Source: Enterococcus villorum
GTDB taxonomy: Bacteria > Bacillota > Bacilli > Lactobacillales > Enterococcaceae
Length of the DNA: 64,000 nucleotides
Direction of reading: 5' to 3'
Assembly: GCF_007990225.1 (NCBI RefSeq)
Contig: NZ_BJWF01000003.1
Span: forward strand, 62,001-126,000
Shown: piece after piece, positions 7,693 to 16,751 of the stretch
Layout: the number at the start of each line of letters is the position of its first letter
How positions within the stretch are numbered: the stretch's first letter is position 1
The notes under the pieces: generated by a model
What the model was told of the DNA's origin: nothing
Database searches by the model: none
Seen by the model: only the letters and a program-made list of their open reading frames with translations
Position numbers and translations under genes: made by a program

Positions 7693-9222
7693 ATGTCTAA
7701 TGAAAAAAACGTTCTAATTACGATATTTGGTGGTACAGGTGATTTAGCTCAACGTAAATTGTATCCTTCCTTGTTTCGCCTTTATAAAAAAGGAAACTTA
7801 GGAAAACATTTTGCCGTGATTGGGACTGCTCGAAGACCTTGGAGTGATGAACATTATCGTGAAGTTGTTGCTACGACCATTCAATCATTAAATCCCTCTG
7901 AAGAAGAAGCAAAAGAGTTTGCTAGTCATTTTTACTACCAATCACATGATGTCAATGATTCAACGCATTATAATACTTTAAAAGAACTTGCTGATCGTTT
8001 AGATGCTACTTATCAATTAAATGGTAACCGTATTTATTATTTAGCAATGGCTCCTGAATTTTTTGGGACGATTGTCTCTCATTTGAAATCACAAAATATT
8101 ATTACTGAAAATGGCTATAACCGCTTGATCATCGAAAAACCTTTTGGCTCAGATTACCAATCTGCCTTTGAACTTAATGAAAAGATTCGTCAAGCCTTTC
8201 CAGAACAAGATATTTTTAGAATTGACCATTATCTAGGTAAAGAAATGATCCAAAATATTTCAGCGATTCGTTTTGCTAACAATATTTTTGAATCCCAATG
8301 GAACAATCGTTATATTGATAACATTCAGATTACCTTTGGTGAAGCTTTAGGCGTAGAAGATCGTGGAGGCTACTATGATCATAGTGGTGCTTTAAAAGAC
8401 ATGGTCCAAAACCACATTCTTCAAGTCGTTGCTCTATTAGCAATGGAACCTCCTGTTGCCTTTTCGGAAAAAGAAATTCGTGCTGAAAAAATTAAAGCAC
8501 TAAAAGCGATTCGTATTTATGAAAAAGAGGAAGTCTTGAAAAACTTTGTTCGTGGACAATACGCACCTGGTGAACTAGATGATCAATCATTTAAAGGTTA
8601 TCGTGAAGAAGATAAAGTAGATCCTGAATCAACCACTGAAACTTTTGTTGCAGGGAAATTTATCATTGATAACTTCCGTTGGTCTGGAGTGCCATTTTAC
8701 ATTCGTACTGGGAAACGGTTGACTGAAAAAGGCACACGAATCAATATCGTCTTTAAACAAGTGCCTGTCAATGTCTTTAAAACTTCTGTAGAAGATGAAC
8801 CATGCGAAGACAAGACACTCCCACCAAATGTTTTAACGATCTATATTCAACCTACAGAAGGTTTCTCATTGACTTTAAATGGCAAAGAAGTCGGACAAGG
8901 ATTCAATACTGAGTTCAGAAAATTAGAATACCGTAACAGTGCCGAAATGGTGGAAAATAGTCCTGAAGCTTATGAAAAACTTCTTTTAGATGCTTTGAAA
9001 GGAGATGGTACGAACTTTTCTCATTGGGAAGAAGTGGCTCAATCTTGGCATATTGTAGATGTGATTCGCAAAGCTTGGGATCAGGTCGAACCTGAATTTC
9101 CAAATTATAAAGCTGGAACGATGGGACCAGAAGCAGCATTCACCCTACTTGAAAAAGATGGTTTTGAATGGATTTGGCAACCAGATGGATGGTATCGTGA
9201 ACGTGGAAAATTAGAAGATTAA
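7693..9222 (+). CDS. zwf: Glucose-6-phosphate 1-dehydrogenase
   Basis: A 509-residue cytoplasmic enzyme of the oxidative pentose phosphate pathway. It oxidises glucose-6-phosphate to 6-phosphogluconolactone, giving NADPH. The nucleotide loop GGTGDLAQRKL lies at 13-23, the conserved EKPFG segment in the middle, and the active-site signature RIDHYLGKE at 176-184 (Asp178 and His179). Length is normal. AAGGAG sits eight bases before the ATG. It follows the DtxR-family regulator closely, a placement with no obvious metabolic reason. The nearest plus-strand terminator is about 250 bases downstream, at 9476-9516. Confidence 0.97.
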   Translation: MSNEKNVLITIFGGTGDLAQRKLYPSLFRLYKKGNLGKHFAVIGTARRPWSDEHYREVVATTIQSLNPSEEEAKEFASHFYYQSHDVNDSTHYNTLKELADRLDATYQLNGNRIYYLAMAPEFFGTIVSHLKSQNIITENGYNRLIIEKPFGSDYQSAFELNEKIRQAFPEQDIFRIDHYLGKEMIQNISAIRFANNIFESQWNNRYIDNIQITFGEALGVEDRGGYYDHSGALKDMVQNHILQVVALLAMEPPVAFSEKEIRAEKIKALKAIRIYEKEEVLKNFVRGQYAPGELDDQSFKGYREEDKVDPESTTETFVAGKFIIDNFRWSGVPFYIRTGKRLTEKGTRINIVFKQVPVNVFKTSVEDEPCEDKTLPPNVLTIYIQPTEGFSLTLNGKEVGQGFNTEFRKLEYRNSAEMVENSPEAYEKLLLDALKGDGTNFSHWEEVAQSWHIVDVIRKAWDQVEPEFPNYKAGTMGPEAAFTLLEKDGFEWIWQPDGWYRERGKLED

Positions 9223-9475
9223 TTTCTATCTGTAACATTCGATAATCGATACACGGATAAAAAGATTTTCGTTAATTATCTTCTTTAAATATCTAATAGA
9301 TAAGACACACGTCCAATACCTCTATTCTTTGGAATCTCTAGTAGAACAATTTGAGAAACTGTAGATGCCACAAAAGCCATTTATGTACTTTATCGTAGTC
9401 CTTTTAAATACTAAAACATGTGAGGCTAGATTTTAACGCATATAAAAAATAATAGCGATCTTTCACATTATAACT

Positions 9476-9516
9476 TCTAGGATTGATAGATTTTTCTATC
9501 AGTTCTAGATTTTTTT
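9476..9516 (+). terminator. Plus-strand terminator downstream of zwf
   Basis: Arms 9476-9490 and 9495-9509 pair along all 15 positions when two G-U pairs are allowed, with a UUUU loop, followed by seven T residues. Confidence 0.8.
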
Positions 9517-9576
9517 ATAGAAAAAATAAATAAAATTTCTATTCAAACATCAAATGAATGATGAATATCAAAAGTA

Positions 9577-9617
9577 CAAAAAACATCAAAGTTAGTAATA
9601 CTTACTAACTTTGATGT
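9577..9617 (-). terminator. Minus-strand terminator downstream of the small lipoprotein gene
   Basis: ACATCAAAGTTAGTAA (9583-9598) and its exact complement (9602-9617) form a 16-bp stem, followed on the minus strand by TTTTTT (9577-9582). It probably ends the lipoprotein transcript. Confidence 0.85.
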
Positions 9618-9781
9618 CCATTAATAACTCTATCAGTCTGTTTTGACAAAGAATCCTCTCTTTTTACTAAGAAAAAAGTTGATACTCTTGTCTACATCCT
9701 AAAATATGCTTTCTTTTATGATCAATTTTTCTAGAATATGAACACTATTATAGATAGCTAAAATCTGCGAATATTTACTTT

Positions 9782-9964
9782 TTATTCACTAATTTTAACT
9801 TCCTTTGAACTATCTAAAATTTCTTTTTTGCCCTCTTCATTTAATGAGATGCTTGTTTCAGTTTCTTTGCTATTGTTTGTCTTTTCTGTTTTAGTACTAC
9901 CACAACCGACAAGAAGAACTGAAAATAAAGTCAGAGTAGAAATAACAATACCCTTTTTTTTCAA
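9782..9964 (-). CDS. Small predicted lipoprotein, 60 residues
   Basis: Begins MKKKGIVISTLTLFSVLLVG and continues with Cys21 of the lipobox LVGC, so it should be lipidated and anchored outside the membrane. The mature part is only about 40 residues, rich in Lys, Glu, Ser and Thr, with no fold I recognise. The start is TTG at 9964, with GGAAGGAAG about ten bases upstream. Frames extending further upstream have no ribosome site. It may be the surviving N-terminus of a longer lipoprotein, because nothing recognisable follows the stop. A minus-strand terminator lies 165 bases downstream. Confidence 0.6.
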   Translation of the reverse strand: MKKKGIVISTLTLFSVLLVGCGSTKTEKTNNSKETETSISLNEEGKKEILDSSKEVKISE

Positions 9965-10534
9965 GAATATACACTTCCTTCCTAATAATAATGATGTTAC
10001 TAGCAATAGGCTAACAACATTATTATTATAGAAAACATTTATAGTGTTATTTTATTTCTTTTTTTTAGTTATAGATAAAAAAAAATTTTACTAAATTCAG
10101 TATTTAATCGTTTCATTTTCTTTTTTTAAATTTATAGCATTCTGCGTATTTTTTGGTAGATTTTTTTCGATGACAATCAACGGAACTATTTTCTTTTCCA
10201 ATTTTTCATTTTATTTAAAATTGTGAAAAAAATTAACACCAAAGATATGAAGCTTTAAGCACCGTTTTTGTATTTATGTCCATATATACAAAAAAAAGAA
10301 AGCGTTCTATAGATAAATCCCTATTTCCCTTTCGCTTGAATTTTCTAAAAGTAAAAAAAGCAACGATAAAAATGATGTTTTATCTATTGGATTTGTTCTG
10401 AGTTTTCTCCCTCACCTCTAGCAATATACAAACAGTTCTTTAGAACACTTGTAACTTTGCTTTAAAGGAGAAATAGTAAAAGGGGGGAGTTTTTCCTAAG
10501 AAACTTTCTTACTGAGTAAAATTACTTAAAAATC
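9965..10534. other. AT-rich intergenic region before ileS
   Basis: I see no gene, repeat or clear regulatory site in this stretch of about 570 bases, apart from the lipoprotein's upstream signals at its left end. Confidence 0.45.
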
Positions 10535-10580
10535 AAAAACAGCATTTCCACCGATGTTTATTGGTGGAAATGCTGTTTTT
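10535..10580 (-). terminator. ileS terminator
   Basis: An 18-bp perfect stem (10535-10552 with 10563-10580) begins immediately after the ileS stop codon. The arms contain A- and T-runs at their bases, so it can act in both directions. Confidence 0.92.
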
Positions 10581-13373
10581 TTATTCAAATCCTTCTGCAA
10601 CAGCTTCTGGATAATTTTCTTTAACGATATGAGCACAACGTCCGCATAGCTGTGGTAATGCTTCATCTACACCCACGTCTTTACGGATTTGACGACAACG
10701 GTCACACGTTTTACCGTCTGCTTTTTCTACTAGAATCGCCACGTCATCAAATTTCATGGCTGTTTCTGGTACTTCAGCTTGTTCTGACATCACTTCATAA
10801 TAATCAGGCGAAATGATCAATAACTGAGGGATATCGGCATCTACAGCTGTTAACAATCCACGTACTTGTTGACTTGGGTAAATGGTTAATTTTGCTTCTA
10901 ACGATTTACCGATCAATTTAGTATTCCTTGCTTCTTCTAGCGCTTTTAGCACTTTATCACGGAAGTCCATGAAAGCAGCCCAAGTGTCCATCAATTCTTC
11001 TTGGTTAGGAAATTCTTGGTAGCCTGGAAGTTCACTCAATTGAACATATTCTTCCTCTTCTTTAAGGAAAGACCAAATTTCTTCTGCCGTGTGCGGAATA
11101 ATTGGAGTTAATAGCTGTGTCAACGAAACAGCAGTTTGATAGAACACTGTTTGCATGCAACGACGTTGATAGTCATTTTCTGCCTCAATATAAACGACAT
11201 CTTTTGCAAAATCAAGATAAAATGCTGACAAATCAACCGTTAAGAAGTTCATTACTGTGCGATAGATATGCATGAAGTTATATTTTTCATATCCTTCTTC
11301 ACGAATTTCTTTGATGACTTGATTCAAACGAACCGTCATATATTTATCCACAGAACGTAATTCTTCAAATGAAATCGTATCTTTTTTCGGATCAAAGTCC
11401 TCTGTATTGGCAATCAAGAAACGCATTGTATTTCTGATCTTACGATAAACTTCTGCGACTTGACTTAAAATATCCATTGATACACGCACATCGGCTTCGT
11501 AATCTACACTTGCTACCCACAAACGTAAAATATCTGCACCAAATTGCTTGATCACTTTTTCCGGTAAAATCGTATTGCCAAGTGACTTGCTCATTTTGCG
11601 ACCTTCACCATCTAAAGTGAATCCTTGAGAAAGGACAGATTTATATGGTGCAACCTCATTGATAGCTACACTTGTAGTAATACTTGAATTAAACCAACCA
11701 CGATATTGGTCAGAACCTTCAAGATACATATCAGCTGGGAAGGACAATTCTGGACGCTGACGCAAGACTGCTTCATGAGAAGAGCCTGAATCAAACCAAA
11801 CATCCATGATGTCTGTTTCTTTTGTAAATTGACCATTTGGTGATCCAGGATGAGTAAATCCGTCTGGTAGAAGGTCTTTTGCTTCTTTTTCAAACCAAAT
11901 GATTGAACCGTGTTCAGCAAACAAGTTCGCCACATGCTCAATCGTTTCCGGCGTGATGATTGCTTCACCGTTTTCAGCGTAAAAGATTGGCAATGGTACA
12001 CCCCAAGCGCGTTGACGTGAAATGACCCAATCGCCTCTATCACGAATCATATTATATAGACGTGTTTTGCCCCACGGAATGATCCAATTTACTTTTTCAA
12101 CTTCTTCTAAAATATTTTGACGGAAGTCATCAATGGAAGCAAACCATTGAGGTGTTGCGCGATAAATGACAGGTTTTTTCGTACGCCAGTCATGAGGATA
12201 ACTATGCGTAAAGAAATCTAATTTGAGCAATGCGCCTTTTTCTTTTAATAAATCAGTGATCATTGGATTAGCTTTATCATAAAAAATACCTTCAAATCCA
12301 GGAGCTTCTTCCGTAAATATTCCTTTAGAGTCCACTGGAGAAACAACCGGTAATTTGTATTTATTCCCCGCAATATAGTCATCTTCCCCGTGTCCTGGTG
12401 CAGTATGAACTAAACCAGTACCAGCATCTAAAGTGACATGATCGCCCAAGATTACTAATGATTCACGATCATAAAATGGATGTTTAGCAGTCATAAACTC
12501 CATGTCTTGTCCGGCAATCTCTTTTATGATTTGAACATCTGTCCAGCCAATTTCAGTTTGGACTTTTTCTAGTAAATCTTTTGCCACTACAAATTTGCGA
12601 CCATCTGCTTCTATCAATACATAAGTGTAACCAGGGTTAACAGCAATTCCTTGGTTAGCTGGTAACGTCCATGGTGTAGTCGTCCAGATCACAAAAGCTG
12701 CGTCCTCATCCAACAAACCTTTTCCATCCTTGACATTAAATGCAACAAAAATAGAAGGAGATTTCACATCTTTATATTCAATTTCTGCTTCCGCAAGAGA
12801 TGACTCACTGGAAGGTGACCAATAAATCGGTTTTAATCCTTTATAAATATAGCCTTTTTCAGCCATTTTACCAAAGACACGGATTTGAGCTGCTTCATAA
12901 GAAGGATCTAGGGTGACATAAGGATGTTCCCAGTCACCAGCAACACCTAAACGTTTGAAGTCTTCACGTTGTTTATCCACTTGAGAAAGTGCGTATTCAC
13001 GACATTTTTCTAAATACTCCACCATGGACATTTCTTTACGTTTGATCCCTTTATTTGCTAACACTTGCTCAATTGGCAAGCCATGAGTATCCCAACCAGG
13101 AACATAAGGTGCACGAAAACCTGACATTGATTTTGAACGAATAATGATATCTTTACTAATTTTATTCAACGAATGCCCTAGATGAATATTTCCATTCGCA
13201 TAAGGGGGGCCGTCATGAAGAATAAAAGTCGGTTTTCCTTCATTTAACTCTTGTCTTTTTTGATAGATTTTATCTTCTTCCCATTCTTTTTGCCAGTCGG
13301 CTTCACGATTAGGCAAATTTCCACGCATCGGGAATTTTGTTTTGCCTAGTTGTAAGGTTTCTTTCATTTTCAT
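10581..13373 (-). CDS. ileS: Isoleucyl-tRNA synthetase
   Basis: A 930-residue class I aminoacyl-tRNA synthetase that charges tRNA-Ile. It has the HIGH-type motif as HLGH (64-67) within [16 protein letters not shown], the KMSKS loop in [10 protein letters not shown], the editing (CP1) domain between them, and a C-terminal zinc finger with paired cysteines (CDRC and CGRC). This is the bacterial housekeeping type. The gene has its own T-box leader directly upstream, so expression should respond to uncharged tRNA-Ile. Placement after divIVA at the end of the division cluster is the usual Firmicutes order. The ribosome site AAGGAG lies 12 bases before the ATG, slightly long. Confidence 0.97.
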   Translation of the reverse strand: MKMKETLQLGKTKFPMRGNLPNREADWQKEWEEDKIYQKRQELNEGKPTFILHDGPPYANGNIHLGHSLNKISKDIIIRSKSMSGFRAPYVPGWDTHGLPIEQVLANKGIKRKEMSMVEYLEKCREYALSQVDKQREDFKRLGVAGDWEHPYVTLDPSYEAAQIRVFGKMAEKGYIYKGLKPIYWSPSSESSLAEAEIEYKDVKSPSIFVAFNVKDGKGLLDEDAAFVIWTTTPWTLPANQGIAVNPGYTYVLIEADGRKFVVAKDLLEKVQTEIGWTDVQIIKEIAGQDMEFMTAKHPFYDRESLVILGDHVTLDAGTGLVHTAPGHGEDDYIAGNKYKLPVVSPVDSKGIFTEEAPGFEGIFYDKANPMITDLLKEKGALLKLDFFTHSYPHDWRTKKPVIYRATPQWFASIDDFRQNILEEVEKVNWIIPWGKTRLYNMIRDRGDWVISRQRAWGVPLPIFYAENGEAIITPETIEHVANLFAEHGSIIWFEKEAKDLLPDGFTHPGSPNGQFTKETDIMDVWFDSGSSHEAVLRQRPELSFPADMYLEGSDQYRGWFNSSITTSVAINEVAPYKSVLSQGFTLDGEGRKMSKSLGNTILPEKVIKQFGADILRLWVASVDYEADVRVSMDILSQVAEVYRKIRNTMRFLIANTEDFDPKKDTISFEELRSVDKYMTVRLNQVIKEIREEGYEKYNFMHIYRTVMNFLTVDLSAFYLDFAKDVVYIEAENDYQRRCMQTVFYQTAVSLTQLLTPIIPHTAEEIWSFLKEEEEYVQLSELPGYQEFPNQEELMDTWAAFMDFRDKVLKALEEARNTKLIGKSLEAKLTIYPSQQVRGLLTAVDADIPQLLIISPDYYEVMSEQAEVPETAMKFDDVAILVEKADGKTCDRCRQIRKDVGVDEALPQLCGRCAHIVKENYPEAVAEGFE

Positions 13374-13404
13374 AAACTAGTTACACTCCTTTTTATCGTT
13401 TTTG

Positions 13405-13626
13405 AAAACGCAAAAAGGCATGTTCATCCAAGGGACGAACATGCCGTGGTACCACCCAAAATTCAGCTACAAATGATGTAACTCTTAAAAAACCAATAAC
13501 GAGGTTAACCGTTGTTTCTTACTGTTAATTCAGAAACAATTTAAGTAGAGGATCTTTCATCTTGCAGTGTCTTACCGAACTTTCACTATCATCGGCTCGC
13601 TGAAAAGTTTATCAAGATGCTTTTCT
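13405..13626 (-). promoter_or_regulatory. T-box leader (tRNA-Ile responsive) of ileS
   Basis: The minus strand carries the T-box core GGGTGGTACCACG (rc of 13444-13456). A terminator stem GGCATGTTC/GAACATGCC (13417-13445) and T-run follow. Upstream is a structured leader with an AGCGAG-type motif. An ATC at 13551-13553, in a GAAAGATCC context, is the likely isoleucine specifier codon. The 5' boundary is uncertain, since the leader begins at the very end of divIVA. Confidence 0.92.
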
Positions 13627-13629
13627 GTT

Positions 13630-14337
13630 CTACTCTTCTTCGTCTTCACTAGGTATAATCGAAATATCGATAGCCTGTGTATCAAATGCTGTCATTGGTG
13701 TTTCAATAATTCCTGTGTCTGAGTTTACATCAGGTTGAATTTCATTGTCAAGTTGTTTTGCTAAAACTTCTTTAATTACTTCGTGACTATCTGTCACATA
13801 ACTTGAAAATGGCTGTAAAATTTCATCCCACTCTGGACTTTTCACTTGTTCCAATTGAGATTCTAACATTAAGCTGATTCTTTGATGGAAGACACGCGTT
13901 TTTTTCTTTAAGTCTTCTGTTTCAACAGCTAATTGCTTTGCTTTTTCAGTTGCATCTGTTAAGATTTTTCTTGCTTTTTCTTCTGCATCAGTCGTTAATT
14001 GATGTGCTCGTTTTTCAGCGTTTGCTACTAATTCATTTGCTTTATTTTGAGCAGACGTAACAATTACTTCTGATTCTTTACTTGCACTTGTTTTTACCTT
14101 ATCTGCTGTGTCTTGTGCGACAATAATAGATTGGTTTAACGCATCTTTTAATTCATTAAAATATTCTAGTTTTTCCTCTGAATGTTTCACTGCTTTTTCA
14201 AGTTCACGATTTCTTTGTGTCACTTCTTCATAATCACGAACAACTAAATCTAAGAAATCATCTACTTCATCTTGATTATATCCCCGCATTTTTGTTGGGA
14301 ATGTTTTATTTTGGATATCTAATGGAGTTAAAGCCAT
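13630..14337 (-). CDS. divIVA: Cell division/polarity protein DivIVA
   Basis: A 235-residue coiled-coil protein that binds curved membrane at poles and septa. The N-terminal membrane-binding domain is clear (MALTPLDIQNKTFPTKMRGY, then NQDEVDDFLD). A long Ala/Glu/Lys-rich coiled coil covers about 30-165, with an acidic C-terminal tail. In enterococci and streptococci DivIVA is needed for proper septation. It is the last gene of the dcw-associated set, 20 bases after ylmH, and precedes the ileS T-box. No terminator is visible between its stop and the ileS leader, so readthrough into the leader is possible. Confidence 0.96.
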   Translation of the reverse strand: MALTPLDIQNKTFPTKMRGYNQDEVDDFLDLVVRDYEEVTQRNRELEKAVKHSEEKLEYFNELKDALNQSIIVAQDTADKVKTSASKESEVIVTSAQNKANELVANAEKRAHQLTTDAEEKARKILTDATEKAKQLAVETEDLKKKTRVFHQRISLMLESQLEQVKSPEWDEILQPFSSYVTDSHEVIKEVLAKQLDNEIQPDVNSDTGIIETPMTAFDTQAIDISIIPSEDEEE

Positions 14338-14357
14338 AAGTAAACCACCTTTTTGTT

Positions 14358-15140
14358 TTATTTACGTAATACACCGAATAGTACTCTACATTTTTCTTTT
14401 TTAGTTTTTCCTTCAAGCTCTTGGATTTGAATTCGTCCAAATCCTCTAATCGAAACGATATCTAATAATTCAAGTAAAAAATCAGGACGTGTATTTTCTG
14501 TCCAATTGACTTTTACTTTTCCTGATTCGATCAATTGTTTCGAACGCTGTCTGGAAATATTATAAATCTCAGAGATCACGCTGTCCAGCCTCAATGAGGT
14601 TACTGTACCTCTTTCTTGCGTCCAATCATCTTTTGGTAAAATTAATTCTGTATACTTGATGGGTTCCATTCGTACAGCCACTTTACCAATTTTAGTCACT
14701 TGAGTTGCGACAAAGTGTTCAACTTCTTTTGCAATAAACACTTGCCAACGATTGCCATCGGAAATAATATCGCCAAAGTAAGCACGCTTAATTCCTGTAC
14801 CAACCAATGTACCTAAAATTTTTCCATGGCTCAATTGAGCAAACTTACTTGGATAATGAATTTCATAGATGGAGACTTCAAAATCTTCGTCTGTTGGTTC
14901 ATAATAGTCAGGAAAAATCAAACATCTTTTTCGCTCAGCTTGCTCATAACCGCCATAAAACATAAAGCTTAGCTCGCTGTCTTGACGTATAAGCGTTTCA
15001 AGGATATAGGATTGTCTTGGATCAAGAAAATCAGTCAGATAAGGTGCGTATTGACTTTGTACTTGTTCGATCCAATCTCCTACTGAATCGATGAAAGAAC
15101 GTTCATCTGCACGAAAATGCTGATAAACATTTGCATCCAT
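14358..15140 (-). CDS. ylmH: YlmH family S4-domain RNA-binding protein
   Basis: A 260-residue cytoplasmic protein. The C-terminal S4 RNA-binding domain is at about 187-250 (SRQRSKQLIESGKVKVNW). The N-terminal two thirds is the YlmH-specific part. In Bacillus YlmH has been linked to rescue of stalled 50S-peptidyl-tRNA complexes. Here it keeps its conserved place between ylmG and divIVA. It starts with ATG behind GGAGGGAGAAAA and is complete. Confidence 0.93.
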   Translation of the reverse strand: MDANVYQHFRADERSFIDSVGDWIEQVQSQYAPYLTDFLDPRQSYILETLIRQDSELSFMFYGGYEQAERKRCLIFPDYYEPTDEDFEVSIYEIHYPSKFAQLSHGKILGTLVGTGIKRAYFGDIISDGNRWQVFIAKEVEHFVATQVTKIGKVAVRMEPIKYTELILPKDDWTQERGTVTSLRLDSVISEIYNISRQRSKQLIESGKVKVNWTENTRPDFLLELLDIVSIRGFGRIQIQELEGKTKKEKCRVLFGVLRK

Positions 15141-15167
15141 TTTTCTCCCTCCTATTTATCACATATT

Positions 15168-15452
15168 CTAATAAATGGCCAAAGCCAACCACAAGAAGAT
15201 ATGTTGAAGTCCTTGCATTGCTAGATTTAAGATAATGATTGCAGCTAAAATGGTAAAATCAATTCCTCCAAAACGTAGAGGAAGGCGATCAAATAACTGA
15301 ATATATGGTTCACAAATTTTTGCTAAAAAGCGTCCAAGACTAGATTGATATCCTCCTGGAAACCAAGATAAAAGTGCATAGACCATCAGCACAATCGTGT
15401 AAAGATTCACTGCTCGTCCAAGCAGATTAAGTAATAAAAAAATAATAGTAAT
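15168..15452 (-). CDS. ylmG: YggT/YlmG family membrane protein, apparent AUU start
   Basis: A small integral membrane protein of the division cluster with two hydrophobic spans and the conserved YALLSWFPG segment. The first conventional start is GTG at 15410, giving 80 residues, but it lacks a ribosome site and would truncate the first membrane span. The frame stays open and hydrophobic upstream (ITIIFLLLNLLGRAV). The only strong Shine-Dalgarno, GGAGG at 15461-15465, lies eight bases before an ATT codon at 15450-15452, which gives 94 residues, a normal length for the family. I therefore prefer the ATT start. The sepF stop overlaps that Shine-Dalgarno, which suggests coupling. Confidence 0.8.
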   Translation of the reverse strand: MTIIFLLLNLLGRAVNLYTIVLMVYALLSWFPGGYQSSLGRFLAKICEPYIQLFDRLPLRFGGIDFTILAAIIILNLAMQGLQHIFLWLALAIY

Positions 15453-15464
15453 AGTCGTTCCCTC

Positions 15465-16052
15465 CTATAGGTCAAACATATTCACGTCTGCAAAAGATTG
15501 TGCTGTTGAACTGTCAATCTCCATTCCTTTAGGTGTGCATAGAAAAATTTCATCTCCCACACGCTTAATGTCCCCATCCAACGCATAGACCGTACCAGTT
15601 AAAAAGTCCACAATTCTTCTTGCTTGTTTTTCTTCAACTAAATGAAAATTAACTAAGGTAGCTTCACCAGCAATGATTCGTTTTGCAATAGCCATCGCTT
15701 CTGAGTAGGCTCTTGGCTCCATGACTGTAATCTTCCCTGGTAAATTTGTTTTTGACGTAACAGAAGACTTGTTAGCTTCTTCTCTTCTAATTTTTTTATT
15801 TGGTGATTGGTGTAATTCAATTACTTTTTTTGTGTCGTTTGCTTGTACGTATTCAGGCTTAGCAGGACGTATAGATTTTGTCTGCTGTTCCGGCTGTTTT
15901 GAGACAGTCCGTGGCTGTTGAGTTTGTGTTACTCTTTGTTTAGTTGGCTGAGAAACAGCCGGTTTTGATGCTTCAGGATACTCTTCGTACTCTTCTTCAT
16001 CAGCTAATCCGAAAAAATTAGCAATTGCTCCTCTGTTTAAAAGTGGCATCAT
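15465..16052 (-). CDS. sepF: Cell division protein SepF
   Basis: A 195-residue cytoplasmic protein that anchors and aligns FtsZ filaments at the septum. It has the N-terminal amphipathic membrane-binding segment with the family motif FFGLADEEEYEEY, a low-complexity Gln/Pro/Thr linker (about 30-95), and the C-terminal FtsZ-binding beta/alpha core beginning near KITVMEPRAYSEA. Its ATG overlaps the ylmE stop as ATGA, pointing to translational coupling. A second in-frame ATG follows immediately and is an equally good start. Confidence 0.95.
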   Translation of the reverse strand: MMPLLNRGAIANFFGLADEEEYEEYPEASKPAVSQPTKQRVTQTQQPRTVSKQPEQQTKSIRPAKPEYVQANDTKKVIELHQSPNKKIRREEANKSSVTSKTNLPGKITVMEPRAYSEAMAIAKRIIAGEATLVNFHLVEEKQARRIVDFLTGTVYALDGDIKRVGDEIFLCTPKGMEIDSSTAQSFADVNMFDL

Positions 16053-16735
16053 TGTTCCTCCTCGTCTTTGAATAGCGCTGTTCCTACACGGATGAATGTA
16101 GCTCCTTCTTCGATTGCAAGTTGAAAATCCTGACTCATTCCCATGCTCAATTCAGTACATGGTGCATGCGAAAATTTTTTCATTTGTACAAGATCACGCA
16201 ATTCTTTCAGCGTACGAAATACTTTACGAATCTGTTGAACAGAAGCATCTTTAGGTGCCATTGTCATTAATCCGACAATATTTATTTTCGTCAATGCAGC
16301 TAAAGATTCCACAAAGGGCAACAGCTCTTCTGGCGAGATGCCATGTTTGCTCTCTTCTCCAGAAACATTGACTTCAACAAAACAATCAAGGGATTGGTTT
16401 ACCCTTTTTTGGATTTCTTCCGCTAATTTCAAACTATCTAATGCGTGAAAGCAATCAATTTCATTTATAATCAATTTTACCTTTCTACGCTGTAAATTAC
16501 CAATTAAATGCCACTTAACATCAGGATATTTAAGTAAATCTTGTTTTTTTTGTAACAATTTATCGACGCGGTTTTCTGCACAATTTTTAATGCCACTCTT
16601 AATTAACTTTTCCGCTGTAGCAGAATCCACTGATTTTGTTACAGCGATTAACGTTACCTCTTTCGGATCACGATGAACAAGAGCACACGAGTCCTGAATC
16701 TCTTGCTCAATTTTTAGCAAGTTGTCAGCAATCAT
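16049..16735 (-). CDS. ylmE: YggS/YlmE family pyridoxal phosphate homeostasis protein
   Basis: A 228-residue single-domain TIM-barrel protein that binds PLP through a lysine, seen here as Lys34 in VTLIAVTKSV. The family signature HLIGNLQRRK is present, as are the late glycine-rich segments ELSMGMSQDF and RVGTALF. It has no known catalysis; members buffer PLP and affect amino acid metabolism. It lies between ftsZ (16-base gap) and sepF (4-base overlap), the conserved Firmicutes position. Confidence 0.94.
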   Translation of the reverse strand: MIADNLLKIEQEIQDSCALVHRDPKEVTLIAVTKSVDSATAEKLIKSGIKNCAENRVDKLLQKKQDLLKYPDVKWHLIGNLQRRKVKLIINEIDCFHALDSLKLAEEIQKRVNQSLDCFVEVNVSGEESKHGISPEELLPFVESLAALTKINIVGLMTMAPKDASVQQIRKVFRTLKELRDLVQMKKFSHAPCTELSMGMSQDFQLAIEEGATFIRVGTALFKDEEEQ

Positions 16736-16751
16736 GTGCTCTTCCTCTCCT

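Larger units (their letters stand above)
9223..9781. other. Non-coding region downstream of zwf
   Basis: This 559-base stretch has no credible gene. It holds a plus-strand terminator (9476-9516) and a minus-strand terminator (9577-9617). The 250 bases between the zwf stop and its first clear terminator could be a long 3' untranslated region or a small RNA; no promoter was identified. Confidence 0.5.

Noticed and set aside
11666-12043. A 125-codon frame inside ileS
   Set aside because: It overlaps the strongly conserved ileS in another frame and has no start signals.
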